Below are positions 1-13,300 of a stretch of 64,000 nt of DNA, piece after piece. The stretch is from Xestospongia muta. Lineage: Eukaryota; Porifera; Demospongiae; Haplosclerida; Petrosiidae. The notes under the pieces are model-generated. The model was not told the origin of the DNA, did no database searches, and was given only the letters and a program-made list of their open reading frames with translations. The first letter of the stretch is position 1, and each line of letters starts with the position of its first letter. Location: the NCBI GenBank assembly GCA_963693285.1, contig OY848917.1, forward strand, positions 33,305,245 to 33,369,244, given 5' to 3'. Made by a program: the position numbers and the translations under genes.

Positions 1-2153
1 CATACATCTTGATGATAATGAAGAATCATCAAGTGGTTCAATCTTGCTTGTGTCATCGTGCATCTGAGATAGGACTTGATGTGACGAAGGGCACTAAATG
101 AACGCTCGGAAGTTGCATTTGTTGCAGGTAAGATCAGGAGCAGCTGAAAAAGATGGGAAACTGCACTAACTAGCATTCTGTGTTGTGGAGAGGCTTAACA
201 GTGCAGTTTTAATGCTATCAATTGATGGCATTTCTTCAACTACAACTGAAGAATAGAGTTGATGAAGAGTACATAGCTGAGACTCCAGTTCAACCTTATC
301 AAAGTCATCAAAAAAGAAAGAACGCACTGAATCTAATTCTTCTTTGAAACACTGCCCTGTACATGCCTTGAAAAGGAGCTGTTCTACATTGGAGAATGTT
401 TGGAAGCCTTTTTGGTCAAATCTATTACGAAGGCTCATCGCAGAGAGATCAATTGCTTCAAAATACACATGATGATATTCATCTTCAACAGATAAAGGAA
501 ACTCACTTGTAGCACTGTCTTCTTCAAAGCGTCTTGGAGCTTTCCTTCTCCTAGGAAGTTGCAGCTCATCAACATCAAGCTCCTGCTGGAATCTCATTTT
601 TTCAACCTTCTGCCAAAATAGGTTGAAGTTTTCAGCTGTACGCATGCTTTCGAGAGTCCTTACTGTCAGCATAGCTATACCTTGTCCTTCAACACTTCAA
701 AGTTTAGGCATCTGCAAAGTCTGACTTAGTTTGTCAGTGTTTCACAGGATCAGTTCTGAAAGTGAAATGCCAAACAGGAACTTGAAGGTCTGCATTTGAC
801 TTGCCACTCCACGAATCTTAGCCTTGATTTCTGTGTCAGATGTAGCAGGAATCGTAACCTCCCATAATGATTGAATTCTTTCATAATTAGCAATTATGCT
901 GGCAAGTGACTCTGCACGGACTGTCCATCGTGTTGGACATAAGGTGCGTACACAAGAAGCATCGCTGCCACTCTCTTCTTTCACGTCTTGTAGTATGGCT
1001 TCTCTATTTGGAGAGAACTTGATTAATTTAATAATTTCATAACATGTGTCTAGGCAGTCCTTCATAGGACGTGACTGCTTGATTGTATCACTTAGAGCCA
1101 GGTTGAGTGCATGCCCATAACAATGTAGGAACACTGCTCTGGGCTCTAACTCCTGTATCTTGGTGGCTACACCTGCTTTTGCTCCAGCCATAGTGCTGCA
1201 TCCATCATAGCACTGCCCATGAATGTTTGTCAGGGGAATCTGGAATCTTATGAAGGTATCCTTCATGACCTCCACAATACTCTGTGTATCAATTGCTGAA
1301 AGATAATACAGGCCTACAAACTCTTCAGACACAACAAAGTCTTCATTGATCCATCTCAAGACTAAGGTCAACTGTTCTTTATTTGACTTGTCTGTTGTTT
1401 CATCAACCATGACTACTATGAAAGGAGAACTGTGGATATTCTCCAAAATCTCTCTCAGAGCATAATGAGCCATCAGCTCTAACATTTCATTTTGGTTCTC
1501 TGGAGAAGTATGCTTGCATGCAGATTTCTCTATCCATTGTAAAATTTCAGGCTTATCTTCTGCCCTCAACCGAAGTAGCTGGATTAAATTTGATGACTCC
1601 TCTACATCCCCATGAAGTGCAAGCTCTTGTCGAGCAAGAAAGCGGATACTTGCCAATATCAAACACAGCATATCCCTTGCACGTTCTTTATCAGCTTTAT
1701 GAGCTCTGTCAAGCTGCTCTCCTACGTCTTTTGGCGACTTTGAGAGTGTTACAATGGCTTCAGCAGCTCCATGGTGGGTTTTAGATTGTTGATACTTCGT
1801 AAAAGCAGCTGTCGCATCTTTCCAATTACAGAAACCTTTAGTAACCTAATCACCAATAAGTAAATTTAATATAATTGAATAATAAATGTTTAAAAGCTTA
1901 CAAATGCATTAGAAATGTTGTTGCTGAACAAAATCTTTCCTTGGTTCACAGCTGCAACACACGTGTGACAGAAAACCACATCTTGAAACTTGTCATAGTA
2001 GAGAAACGGCCAAGGTTCAAACCACTGGGGCTAAGCAGAGCACTTCACAGGCTTTGCCTTTCCAAAACTTTGTTTAGGAAATAAGAAATTTTGGGGCTGA
2101 TGAGTTTTTTCTGGAAGGCTGGGAAGACGATCTTTCAAACTACTTGCTGGCAT
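1..2153 (-). pseudogene. ZMYM1/hAT-type transposase pseudogene (TTF zinc finger, DUF4371, hAT C-terminal domain)
   Basis: Domesticated-style hAT transposase, read right to left. Exon 1 (1902-2153) starts at ATG 2153-2151 and holds the usual N-terminal stretch (FPKQSFG, then a TTF-type finger with CHTCVAAV). A 56-bp intron (1846-1901, GTAAGC donor, TAG acceptor) joins NAF to VTKGFCNWKDAT in exon 2 (1-1845). The DUF4371/RNase H-like core follows (VDETTDKSNKEQ, CYDGCSTMAG, CPTRWTVRAES), and the C-terminal dimerisation block (LPATNATSERSFSAL) reaches the window edge. It is broken: in-frame TAG at 2031-2033, TGA at 742-744 and 697-699, and a one-base frameshift near 166-172 that moves the dimerisation domain out of frame. 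Family members move DNA by cut-and-paste, but this copy cannot make a full protein. It lies beyond the last ankyrin exon seen, on the same strand, possibly inside an intron of that gene. Confidence 0.85.
1846..1901 (-). other. 56-bp intron in the ZMYM-like pseudogene
   Basis: On the minus strand it begins GTAAGC and ends TAG, and its removal joins two parts of the TTF zinc-finger region in phase 0. The intervening bases carry stops in the coding frame. It shows how short introns can be in this genome. Confidence 0.7.
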
Positions 2154-2338
2154 TGATATCGTATGGTTCATTGATTGTGGATTGATTTTGACACGTGGCT
2201 AAATCACTAAATCATAGTGTCGATGTCATAACCACCCACTGTCAGCCACGCGTGACCGAGACTTAATAAAATTTATTAACCCGTTCAAAAAAAGTGGTCA
2301 GGTTAAAACTGTACCAACTGTACCAGTGGCTACGGCCC

Positions 2339-2340
2339 TG

Positions 2341-2389
<49 letters not shown>

Positions 2390-2420
2390 ATACATATATA
2401 TGTATATGTATGTGTGTGTA
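2339..2420. repeat. TA/TG microsatellite
   Basis: Runs of TA, then about 17 TG repeats (2355-2388), then TA/TG mixtures. The matching place in the duplicated block near 7.5 kb has a CA run, so the tract predates the block duplication. Confidence 0.9.
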
Positions 2421-2544
2421 TAGATGTATAACGACATGATCCAAAACATGTTAGGACCATGTGACACACTGTTTGTCCATGTCAGAAATACAATATTGTA
2501 CTAGGAATGGTTCTTAACATAGTTATAGTTTTAAAAATATTTAC

Positions 2545-2643
2545 CTTATTCTTAACATCAACCTGAACAGTATGATTCACAATACCCCCAATAAGAACAA
2601 CATTGTTATTCAAGGCTGCACAGTGTAAAGCAGTGTCATCATT
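2545..2643 (-). CDS. Ankyrin exon, last one seen
   Basis: 33 codons, NDDTALHCAALNNNVVLIGG, ending VDVKNK. Ends in a GTAAAT donor, so the transcript should continue leftward, past or through the ZMYM-like pseudogene. Confidence 0.65.
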
Positions 2644-5600
2644 CTAAGAATACAAAGATTGTGTAATACGTCATGTACTATTTTGTAGTAATGATGCTAC
2701 TATAGTAAATTTAAGTATATCATTTACATATTCATAAGATATATACGTATGTGATGTAAATACTTAATACATAGAATATAGTATACATGTAAATACGATA
2801 TGTTGTATAATAATATCCTGTAAACAATACACACTAAAAGATGTGATTTTTGTAAAGTTTTTCTCTCAATATTTTTATTATCAAATATAATATAGTAAGA
2901 AGACAACTACATATAGATTTCTACTACATGTAATAAGTCTATCACCAAGTATGTTTCCTTACATAAAGTGATAGACATTTAATAAACTAGCCCCTCCTAC
3001 TGTTGACAAAATGATTGGCTGAGGTAGTCTTGTCCCCAAACTACCATGCCTCCTAGTGAAATGTAGTCTGGTATTTTTGATCAATTATCTTGGTACATGA
3101 AATGATATGTATACCAGTATTGTGGTATTCACTTAATTCCAACTTCATCATATGAATGTCATTAGTATCACATGACGTCTGCAACTAGTTACTATTGTTA
3201 GACTAGACAAGAAACAGGACTTGTGTGTCATTATTGTAATATTTATTTTCTCAAGATATCAAGGCAAAATACAAGATGCTTGATAACTGGTGACAAAACT
3301 ATTGTTCTACATTCTACCTATTCCAATAGGCCAGTAGTTTGCTTATAGATCATCCTATGCACATCAGTTTGTTGATAAGGTGGAGAATCAGCTAAGGACA
3401 GACTAACTCATAAGACTACAGATATATAAACATATAAACTACTACCCTAAATGGCTTTGTTAATCAGTACTACAACCTATATTAACTCACATTATTCTTA
3501 ATATCAACAGAACAGCCACTCTCAATCAGAAGAAGTGCAATATCAGTATGGTTCTTCTCAGCAGCCAAATAGAGAGCAGTCTTTCCATCCTAATAAATAT
3601 AGATATGCAAACATATGAACTACTATGTAAGTGGTTTTGTTAATTAGTACTACAACCTATAAAACTCACATTATACTTAATATCAACAGAACAGCCACTC
3701 TCAATCAGAAGAAGTGCAATATCAGTATGGTTCTTCTTAGCAGCCAAATAGAGTGCAGTCTCTCCATACTAACAAATGTATGACATAAAGAGAATAAACA
3801 GATGTACACTGACATGCATTTATGTACATGTATTTAAAAAAATTGTCATTGTTTGCTTGTTAGAAACAAATCTTAAGATGTTTCTGTCCAATATGGTCTT
3901 AGAAAATACATACCAAATTAAGCCAGTAAATATTTTATGAATGTATGAAAAATAACGGATGATACATATACTTTAGGAGTCCATCAAAACACACTGTTCC
4001 TAATATTTTTATAATCTAAAACTCGTTACTATTGTTACACTTGACAAGAAACAGGACTTGTTTGTAATTGTAATATTTCTTGTCCTAAGATAATCATGGC
4101 AAAGATACAAGACTTTAATTTACTGTGCTATTTATAAAATGTATAGAGAAGCTACTGCATCATAGATATACAACAACTACAAGTACAGACATTATTTTGA
4201 GATAGTATATAAATAAAGACAAGATGATTTATTTTATATTAATCATTGAAATATACATGACAATATGTTGTCAAATAACTAGTAGAAATATTCAGTGGAA
4301 CAAACAGAGAGAGTGTTGGATGACTATCGTTTAACCACAGGACATATCTTCATCTTATTACATTAACCTCTCCAACTAACTTCATATCAATCAGATATGT
4401 CCAAATAAGGTAACAATGTAAAGATACAGAACTATCAACATATATTAGCATGTTTACCCATTCAAGAAGATACATATAAGGGGCTAGTAGATGATAGTTG
4501 AGTAGATAATTTTCATACACAACTACACAATCCATACTTAGATATCTTGTTTAATAAACAGAGCAAGAGGTCTTATACATGTAGGTCACTATAGACACTA
4601 TAGTCTACATACTAGACTGTTACCATGAACCAGATAGATAGTTTAGATTTCATATGACATATTGTATCGACACAAGTTGGTCATACAAATTTTATATAAA
4701 AGTGCTTAAGAACATCGAGTAGTGACTTAAATGTAGTAGTTACCATGGTTACATGTATGCAACTTACATAATATAATGTAACAACATGTATATTCAAATT
4801 ATAAATACCTTGAACTTGTCTATTTTAAAATATTTAAATATACAAGTGTTGTCATCACAGAGAGTACATAGATATAAGTGTTAATGACATAATCAAGTGA
4901 TTTGTTAACAAGATATGAACAAACTACAATCCTACAGTTGCTAGTAAAAGAGATAATTTCACTATGTTATCAGTTAGGTTCTTCTTAAAATCAAAGTAGA
5001 TTTTTTTAAATAGAATCATTATCATTTTCAAAATAATGAGTGTTGTTTGGACCCTTTAAAACTTTAGTTAGTCAAATGCTTTGTCAAGATTAAAGTTACA
5101 CAAAGATTCATAACCTCACTTTCTAATAACAAGGCTATGTTCTTTGCTAGTAATTGATCTCACAGTTTCATAAAGTACAAATTGACAAAGACAGTCCATT
5201 TCTCAATATAAACTTAAATACAAGTCATTTAAAGTTTGTGTGGATTTCTTTCACATTCTATCATTTCTCAAAAGACTGTCTTGATAAACGAGGTAGCCAT
5301 GGACATAGCAAGCTCTTTCACATTTCTCTATCTTGTTTTGAGGTGTTAATAATATGTTTCTAAATATATTTGCGTGTTGTGCAGCAAACAAACATTTTTC
5401 TCAATGAAAATTTATTACACATATTATTTTGTGATTTTTTTCCATTCTACAGTATATAATTTTGTTCAATTTCTGGATAGGTTGTATTTCAGATACAATG
5501 TGACAAACTTGAGGGTTATTGTTGAATTTCTTTCAAACTGCATTGAGTCTAAATGTCAATTTAAAATGCTGTTTAGTTGTAACATTTTGTGATGTTTTAA

Positions 5601-7314
5601 TTTTCACAATACTCGAGAGTGAGCATGTTTCAAAAAGTTTTGTGTCTGCAAAAATTAAATAGGAATTAGCCACACCTAAACTTTAGCCATGTTTTGCAAA
5701 TATCTGCCATACTTCTTGATTATGGCTCTTCACTGCCTTCCTCCTATGGTCCTCCACAAAATGAAGTCCAGTGACCATCAGTGATGGTAACAAAGAAGCT
5801 ATCTAAAGTTAATACATGTGATCACCACAAGTAACCCCCACACTAACCTTTCATGCAAAAAACAGACAAAAATTTCTCACTATACAGCAGGAGTTTGTCC
5901 TTTTCTAAGGAATTTGAGCTTGATATAAAAGGGTCAATTTGAAAGATGAAGCATTTGTTTAGACTTATCAATAACAATAGTTGACAAGATTGGGAATGGT
6001 GATAATGGAGGGCTAATAATGATGACTAAAATATCGACAATTTCATTTCTCAAAAGAATTGTATTAGTGAAAGGAAGGAAAATTCATCAACAAAGATGAC
6101 TATAAGAAATATTTGAATCTTTAAAGGATCAACATTTACTGGATATCAAAAACTGACTGAGATGGAGGAGATTCCATTGTTTTTTACATGAACCAGACTG
6201 AGATTAATACTGTAACTAGGTCATCATAGACAATGGAGCTCAAGTGATCCAAAAGAGATAAAAATATAGGAATTAGTTATAAATGTCAAATTACTTTAGC
6301 TGTTATACATGGCATTATAATAACGCTCTTAAACCTGCTGGTATAACAATTGCTTGAAATTTTGAGCTACTTTGTATTTACAATTAAATTCAAGTGTTAT
6401 TATGTAAGATATATTTTATAGCTTATAAGTACATGTGATATCTTCATCAAACTTAACATTATCAAGAACACATCATGCTATTGACACAACTGTGCATGCT
6501 CAAAATGATATTACTGCTATACACCAAGAGTTCATGGTACAAATGAGGACTTATGATCTATTTTACTGCTTACAAGTATCTCCATCAAACTCATCAGAAC
6601 CCAACCTATATTATATTCAAATGTGGAAACTGGTAGAAGCTCTGCCAATGGTTCAAGGAAAACAAAAGATCTGTTGATTTACAAGACACAAACACTAGTG
6701 CTGTAACAGAACACATTTACAAGACAGGTCACACTGTAGATTGGAGATTACAACAATCCTTGACCATCCTTTAGAAACGATGTCAACTAGAATCATGGCA
6801 TATCAACCAAAAGAACAACTCATTCAAATGTGCAAAAAGACCTTTCCATGATGCATAACTATCTCTACAAATACATCCTAATATGTGTGGGTATAGATGT
6901 CATCTTATACCAGGTAGAAACCTAGCAAAACAAATATTAGATAGAGACAGACTAAATGACAGTACCAAAATGCATTAAACTTTCAGCTACTTCAGTTTTA
7001 ATTAATATGACACTTGCAAAAATAATTCAAATGCCAAGTGTACTGGTGGGAGCATATACTAGAGCAAGTAAAAATGAAATTGACCAGAGGAGCATGTATA
7101 TTTCAAATATTCCAATATAGTTGCTTATATTAGAAATTATCAGTAACAACTTTGTCACATAATGTCACAGTACTATATCCCATTTTATCAATTAAACAGA
7201 TAAAGAAAAGTTAGGTTATTACTTTTCTATTTTCTATCTACTAGATCTCCAATGACAAGACTGTATTGGTGTGAAAGACTATATTTACCAAGTCAGTATG
7301 AAAACTAAGGAGTT

Positions 7315-7355
<41 letters not shown>

Positions 7356-10300
7356 CAATGATGTTTCTCTTGTTACAGAAAATCAGTCACACCAAATTCA
7401 GTTAAACAACTTGCAATAGCAGTGATTAAATTGATTTGTTGCCATGCACATCAGCAGTTACTTTAGGTAGGTTAATTTCATTCATTGTCTTCAAACATCA
7501 GATACAACAATACAATAATATGATAGGAGTGCACGCACACACACACACACACATATGTATAACTATGTGGTCCAAAAAAATCTTAGGACCATGTGACATG
7601 CTTCATGTGACAGAAATACAACCATACACAAGAGATGGTTATTAAATAGCTATTAATAATAAGGTTAATAGTTATTATTACAAGTTGTAGCTTTAATCAC
7701 ACTCACCTTATTCTTAACGTCAATCTGAACAGTATGGTCCAATATCATCTTGACAAGGTCAATATTGTTATTATTGACTGCCCGGTGTAAAACAGTGTAA
7801 TCATTCTGAGAATAAAAAGACAAACGTGGAATAAGCAACAGATTATAATTAACTCTTGCCACCTCTACATGGTGAGGATAAAAGTACTTAGTTTGATTAT
7901 TTGTATGTTACTCTTGCAAAGCACTTTAAACTGCTATAATTTTAAAACTATACATTATACAATAATGAAACATCAAACATATGACAAAGAATCTTTTCTA
8001 TTTTAAAGTTGTATTTCCAAGAATTAAGTCTAGAGAGAAAGTATGCAATATTAACAAATTATAAACAAAAATTACAGACAGTATGTAAAGTGTTCCATCA
8101 AAACTACCCTTTTAGTCAATACAAGATAGAAAAATAAGTAAAACATATGTGAGGATTTCCATAATAACATTTCATTCTAAAGTTACAGTGATATTTCTGA
8201 CTTTTTGTTTAGATATCTAGTGTTAACAAAATAATATACTAATCACTAGTGTTGCTAGAAATGTCAATCACTATGTCAAAAATAATAAAATATAATGAAC
8301 AAAGAAGTTAACAAACCAGAATGTTGAGTAGAGATAACTAAGGCTATTATTAGACATTTGAAAATTTAGTACATATTAGGAAAGTTTATATTAACTTGAA
8401 CAAAACCTTCACAATTTATTGCTAGCACCAATGTTTGCTCACAGTCTACCTGTAGTATTCTAGATTAATAAAATAATTCTGCTGTTATTTTCTTTTGTAT
8501 AGATAAAGAATTTAACATCTAATTTGAAGAATAGCAAATGTAAAGAAAAGAGGTTATGTATGATTCCACTGATGTGTCAATTGTAATAACAACTTATAAA
8601 GATTGTGATATTGTCTTACTAGTTTCAATCACAGACTACCATGCCAAGAATCATGGTGTCAAATAAAATTGCTTAATTCAAATCTTGGTAAACAAATATC
8701 CTTATTATCATATGACGTCTAAAGCTACGATTACTATTTTTAGACTAGACAGGAAACAGGACATGTGTGGATAAATTTCAATATTGCAGCATTTCCTATC
8801 TCAAGGAACCAAGGCAATCATACCAGGTTAACTGTGGTAGTCCAGGGACAACATTGTTGTCCTAAATTCCACAATCAATAGGGCAGTAGGCCTAGTTTAC
8901 TTCTAGATAATGCTACTCTCAACAGTTTGTCAATTAGGAGGAAAGACTAGCTTGTCAAACAAAATGTATGTTTGTTAAAATACGTTTCTTTGCTAAACAG
9001 TACTATATTAACTTACTTTATCCTTAATGTCAACAGAACAGCCATTCTCAATAAAAAAAGATGCAACATCTGAATGGTTACACCTAGCAGCTACAATCAG
9101 TGCTGTCTCTTCTTCCTAATATAACGTAAAATAAAATGAGAATAAAGAGATGCACATGTAATAGAGTTTTGTCAATGCTCCTTTTGTTTACATCAAATCT
9201 TAAAAAGAATGTGTAACATACAGTCTCAGAACATAATTTACAAAAAGTAAACCACTAAACATTGAATGGATATGATCAAATCTTAATAATTTGAGGTATA
9301 TATTAATAAAAAATTGTAGAAAGGCTACTGTGTCATAGTTCAAGAAATAATAGTGGTAATTTCATTACAAGTTATACTTTGATTTTAAACAAGAACTGAT
9401 AACATAGTGTAATTATCTCTATTACTAGCATCTATAGTGCTGTAGTCCAATCTGTTCATTTTAATTATGACCTTGTCAACAAATCAATTGACAAATTTAT
9501 AATAATATCAATATCCTTTATATCTATTTACTCTCTGTAATGACAACATTTGTAAATTCAAATATTTAAATAGAGCAGATGAATGTAATTATAATTGGAA
9601 TATACATGTAGTTATAGTATATTATATTATTGGGTATACAGATAACCATGGTAACTATTACATCACTACTTGATATACTTAAAACTATTTTTTGTGTCAA
9701 TTTATCTAACCACCAGTTTGTGTATTATTTTATTATCTATATGTCATATAATGATAGAGAGGAGTATGACTCATTGAAATCTAAACTATCAAGTTAGTTT
9801 TTAAGATAACTAAGTGTGAATTGTTAAATGATCAGGGCATTCAGTATAATTGCTGACACAACTACAACTTATAATGGAATAAGTGTTACATCATCATATG
9901 TGATGTCTATCTAATTAATGTGGTTAATACTAAACCACACCCCTTAACGTTGAGCCTGAACCATTGAATTACTACACACGTAACAAATAATTTGCATTAA
10001 AATTACAACTACATCAACAAGTACATTTTAGTCTGTACATTATGACAAGTTGTTGTATGAGATACTTTGTAACACATTCTGTTAGCAATAGTATTACTGT
10101 AAGTATAACTGATATTGATATAGTTATCAGCTGTAAATATAAACCATTTAACAATTAGTGCATCAAATGTTTCTTCATTTTAGTACAATATTTCATAATA
10201 ACACTCTATTGAAATCAAATTAATTTGATTTCAGAAAACAATTAAGTCTATGAGTACATTATACGAGACCATGTTTACTGAGTAGTGTCTCAGATCTAGA

Positions 10301-13300
10301 GTGTCAATTCTCCAAACAGCCTATAGTCCTGGGAAACATTTTGACTGAGCACTATCTATGTACAGAGGTGGTGTGGCTCACTAATTTTGTTAATGTATTA
10401 GAAAATTATGATAACTTTAGAAACCACACTAAAATGACAATACAACAATCTAAATTGCTGAATTATTTGAAGTTTACAGTAAATTATAGATACACTAATA
10501 GTACATACCTCATTAACAATGTTAATATTGGCTTGTTTGGTAAGTGATTGTCTAACACCATTTAAATTGCCTTCCTTTGCAGATTTGAGAAGGAGAATGT
10601 CCTATAGAAGAGATCACAGTACATGATTTATCGCCACATAATATAACAAGTACTGATACAATATAATTCACTAATCATTATATTACATCATATATTATAT
10701 GTAACTGATTAATGAGTTATAATGTATACCTAAACAATAGTGTTATTAGTAGAGGATTTAATATTACTCTGATTGACTTATGTTGATATTGTTAGCTTTG
10801 TCTTCTAGCAATAATATTACTTTATTTCTAATTAAATATCACATTTCACTTACAACTTTCACTGTCTCCAAATTACTAGCTCCTGATTCAATTAATAATT
10901 TGACGATGTCATCTTTACCTCTCCAGTAGGCAATATGTAGAGGTGTTCTGCCATACTAAATATAAAATACACCGTGTTAATTATGACATATTAAGTGAGA
11001 CTGTACATATGTCACACACTATTGTCTTCTCATATACTATATTGTCCTGTTTACTGGATAATTCAAAACTTCATGTAAGTATTCAAAGTTTCTGTCAGGT
11101 TGTAGGACCTGTTTAACCAGACATTATTGAACATAATAACATTATTTGTTTATGTAGTATACTTGTCAAATCCAACAATAAAATTATATCTCATGAAGCT
11201 CTTTTCAAAGTTGAATATTAGCTGTTTGTTTAGAGATCACAGTTTGTAATCTGACAAAATTGTTAAATTCTCAATATAAATTTCCATGCACTTTAGAAAA
11301 CAAAAAGTACATTGAAATAAAAGATCCTTTAATATTTACATATTGACTGCTAGCTCATAAATTTTACTTATTGTAGTAATTATAAAATATATTAAGAAAC
11401 TCTATTGATCTACGATAACAACAATTGCTGAGTAATGACAATACATAGAGATCATCTTTTGTTTATTTCCTGTGTGACTAAAGTAGCTTCTTTAGCTTCT
11501 GTTGTGTTACATAACTTAAAATTAATACATGTTATGTCACTGTCCTTTCTATATATATATATATATTATAACAATAATGTGTATGTTACATCTAAACTAT
11601 ATTAACAATAAAGGAAATAATGTATTATATATTATGTGATTTATGTAAAAGGAAAGTAATTTGTAAATTATGATTAATAGATGTATTCTGCCATTAGTTT
11701 ATCAACTTTCATTATTACAATAGCTTATATAACCTAATGCATGGCATTTATTTGACTCAGAGAATTTTTAAATCAAGAGAGGTTCAAAATACATGTTAAT
11801 ATAGAAATGTCAAAAATGAATATAATTTATTACAAGGTTATATGTTGTATTGGTATTCGGTAATTGAAGTCAAAGCTGAACAACGACAATATATAGACAT
11901 TATTTTTGTTAAATTCCTGTGTGACTAAAGTAGCTTCATTAAACTCTGTTGTATTACATAACTTTACATGAATGCATGATATGTCACTGACCTTGTCTGG
12001 AACATCCACTTGAACACCATGGTCTAGTAATGCTTGTACTATTTTATCATGACCATTGGAACATGCTATGTACAATGGAGTCTGGCCAAACTGAACAAGA
12101 TATAATATTAATGTCATATACTAGTACAAACTACAATGTATAAAATAAAAGTAATTAAGTACTTAATTACATTTTTAGATCAAATCCAAAGTTTACAACG
12201 AACTTGAATGGATTCTGGCATTAGTGTCTACACACTTTAAATGATAATAGCTATACATCAAGGGTTTTCTTTCAAACAACTAAAGCATACAGTGTATGTC
12301 TTAAACAGAAGATATCTCCCTAAAGAGATCTTGTACAATATTTACTTCAATTTTTCATTCAAAGAACAACTAGCTCTCATTGAATCATGATAAATAGGTG
12401 TGTCAAACTTTGATGCTACTAAACCATTCATAATCATTAAAGCTTTAAAAAGCTAAAGAAGTTATTCATAGCTAATCATATTATAAAGTAACTCAAAAAG
12501 GCTGAATGTGACAGAAAAAAAGTTAAAGTTTTGTATTTGTCGCCAGATAACGCTGAATAATTAAGTAAGTGTTTAGAGTTATCCTAATGCCTGACATCTA
12601 TTTGACTCAGACAAACTTGGATGGATTCTGCCAATAATTTTTTAGACTTGTTAAATGATAATAGCTACTTTTATTAATTTCATGTGTTACTAAAGTAGCT
12701 TCATCAATTTCTGTTTTGTTACATAACTTAACATGAATACATCATATGTCACTGACCTCATCTAGAATATCCACTTGAATACCATGGTCTAGTAATGCTT
12801 GTACTATTTTATCATGACCATTGGCGCATGCTTTGTACAATGGAGTCTGGCCAAACTGAGCAAGACATAATAGTAATGTCATATACTAGTACAAACTACA
12901 ATGTACATAATAAACTAATTATGTACTTAATTACATTTTTAGATCAATGCAAAGTTCATAACAAACTTGGATGGATTCTGCCATTAATGTTTTAGACTTG
13001 TTAAATGATAAAAGCTATACATCAAGGATATTCTTTTACATAACTAAAGCATACAAGTGTATGTCTTAAACAGAAGATATCTCCCTTAACAGATCCTTTA
13101 TAATATAAACTTTAAATCTTCACTCAAAGAAATAGCTTGCATTGAATCGTGATTAATAGGTGTGTCAAACTTTGATGCAAACTAAATCATTCATAATCAT
13201 TAAAGCTTTAAAAAGCTAAAGAAATTATTCATGGATAATCTTGTTATAAAGTAACTCAGAAAGGCTGAAATGTGATAGAAAAAACAACAGTTAAAGTTCA

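Larger units (their letters stand above)
2260..4100. repeat. Segmental duplication, copy A (partner 7420-9300)
   Basis: Shares with 7420-9300 the same order of landmarks: microsatellite, a TTAGGACCATGTGACA stretch, an ankyrin exon of the NDxT type, a GACTAGACAAGAAACAGGAC-like stretch, and ankyrin exons of the ETAL type. Similarity is patchy, so the copy is old. Confidence 0.65.
7420..9300. repeat. Segmental duplication, copy B (partner 2260-4100)
   Basis: Carries one ETAL-type exon where copy A has a pair, so the pair in copy A arose after the block duplication or was lost here. Confidence 0.65.

Noticed and set aside
1518..2084. Plus-strand open frames at 1518-1784 and 1875-2084
   Set aside because: Antisense shadows of the ZMYM-like pseudogene exons.
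2263..2469. Minus-strand open frame with a His/Thr-rich stretch
   Set aside because: It is a translation of the TA/TG microsatellite.
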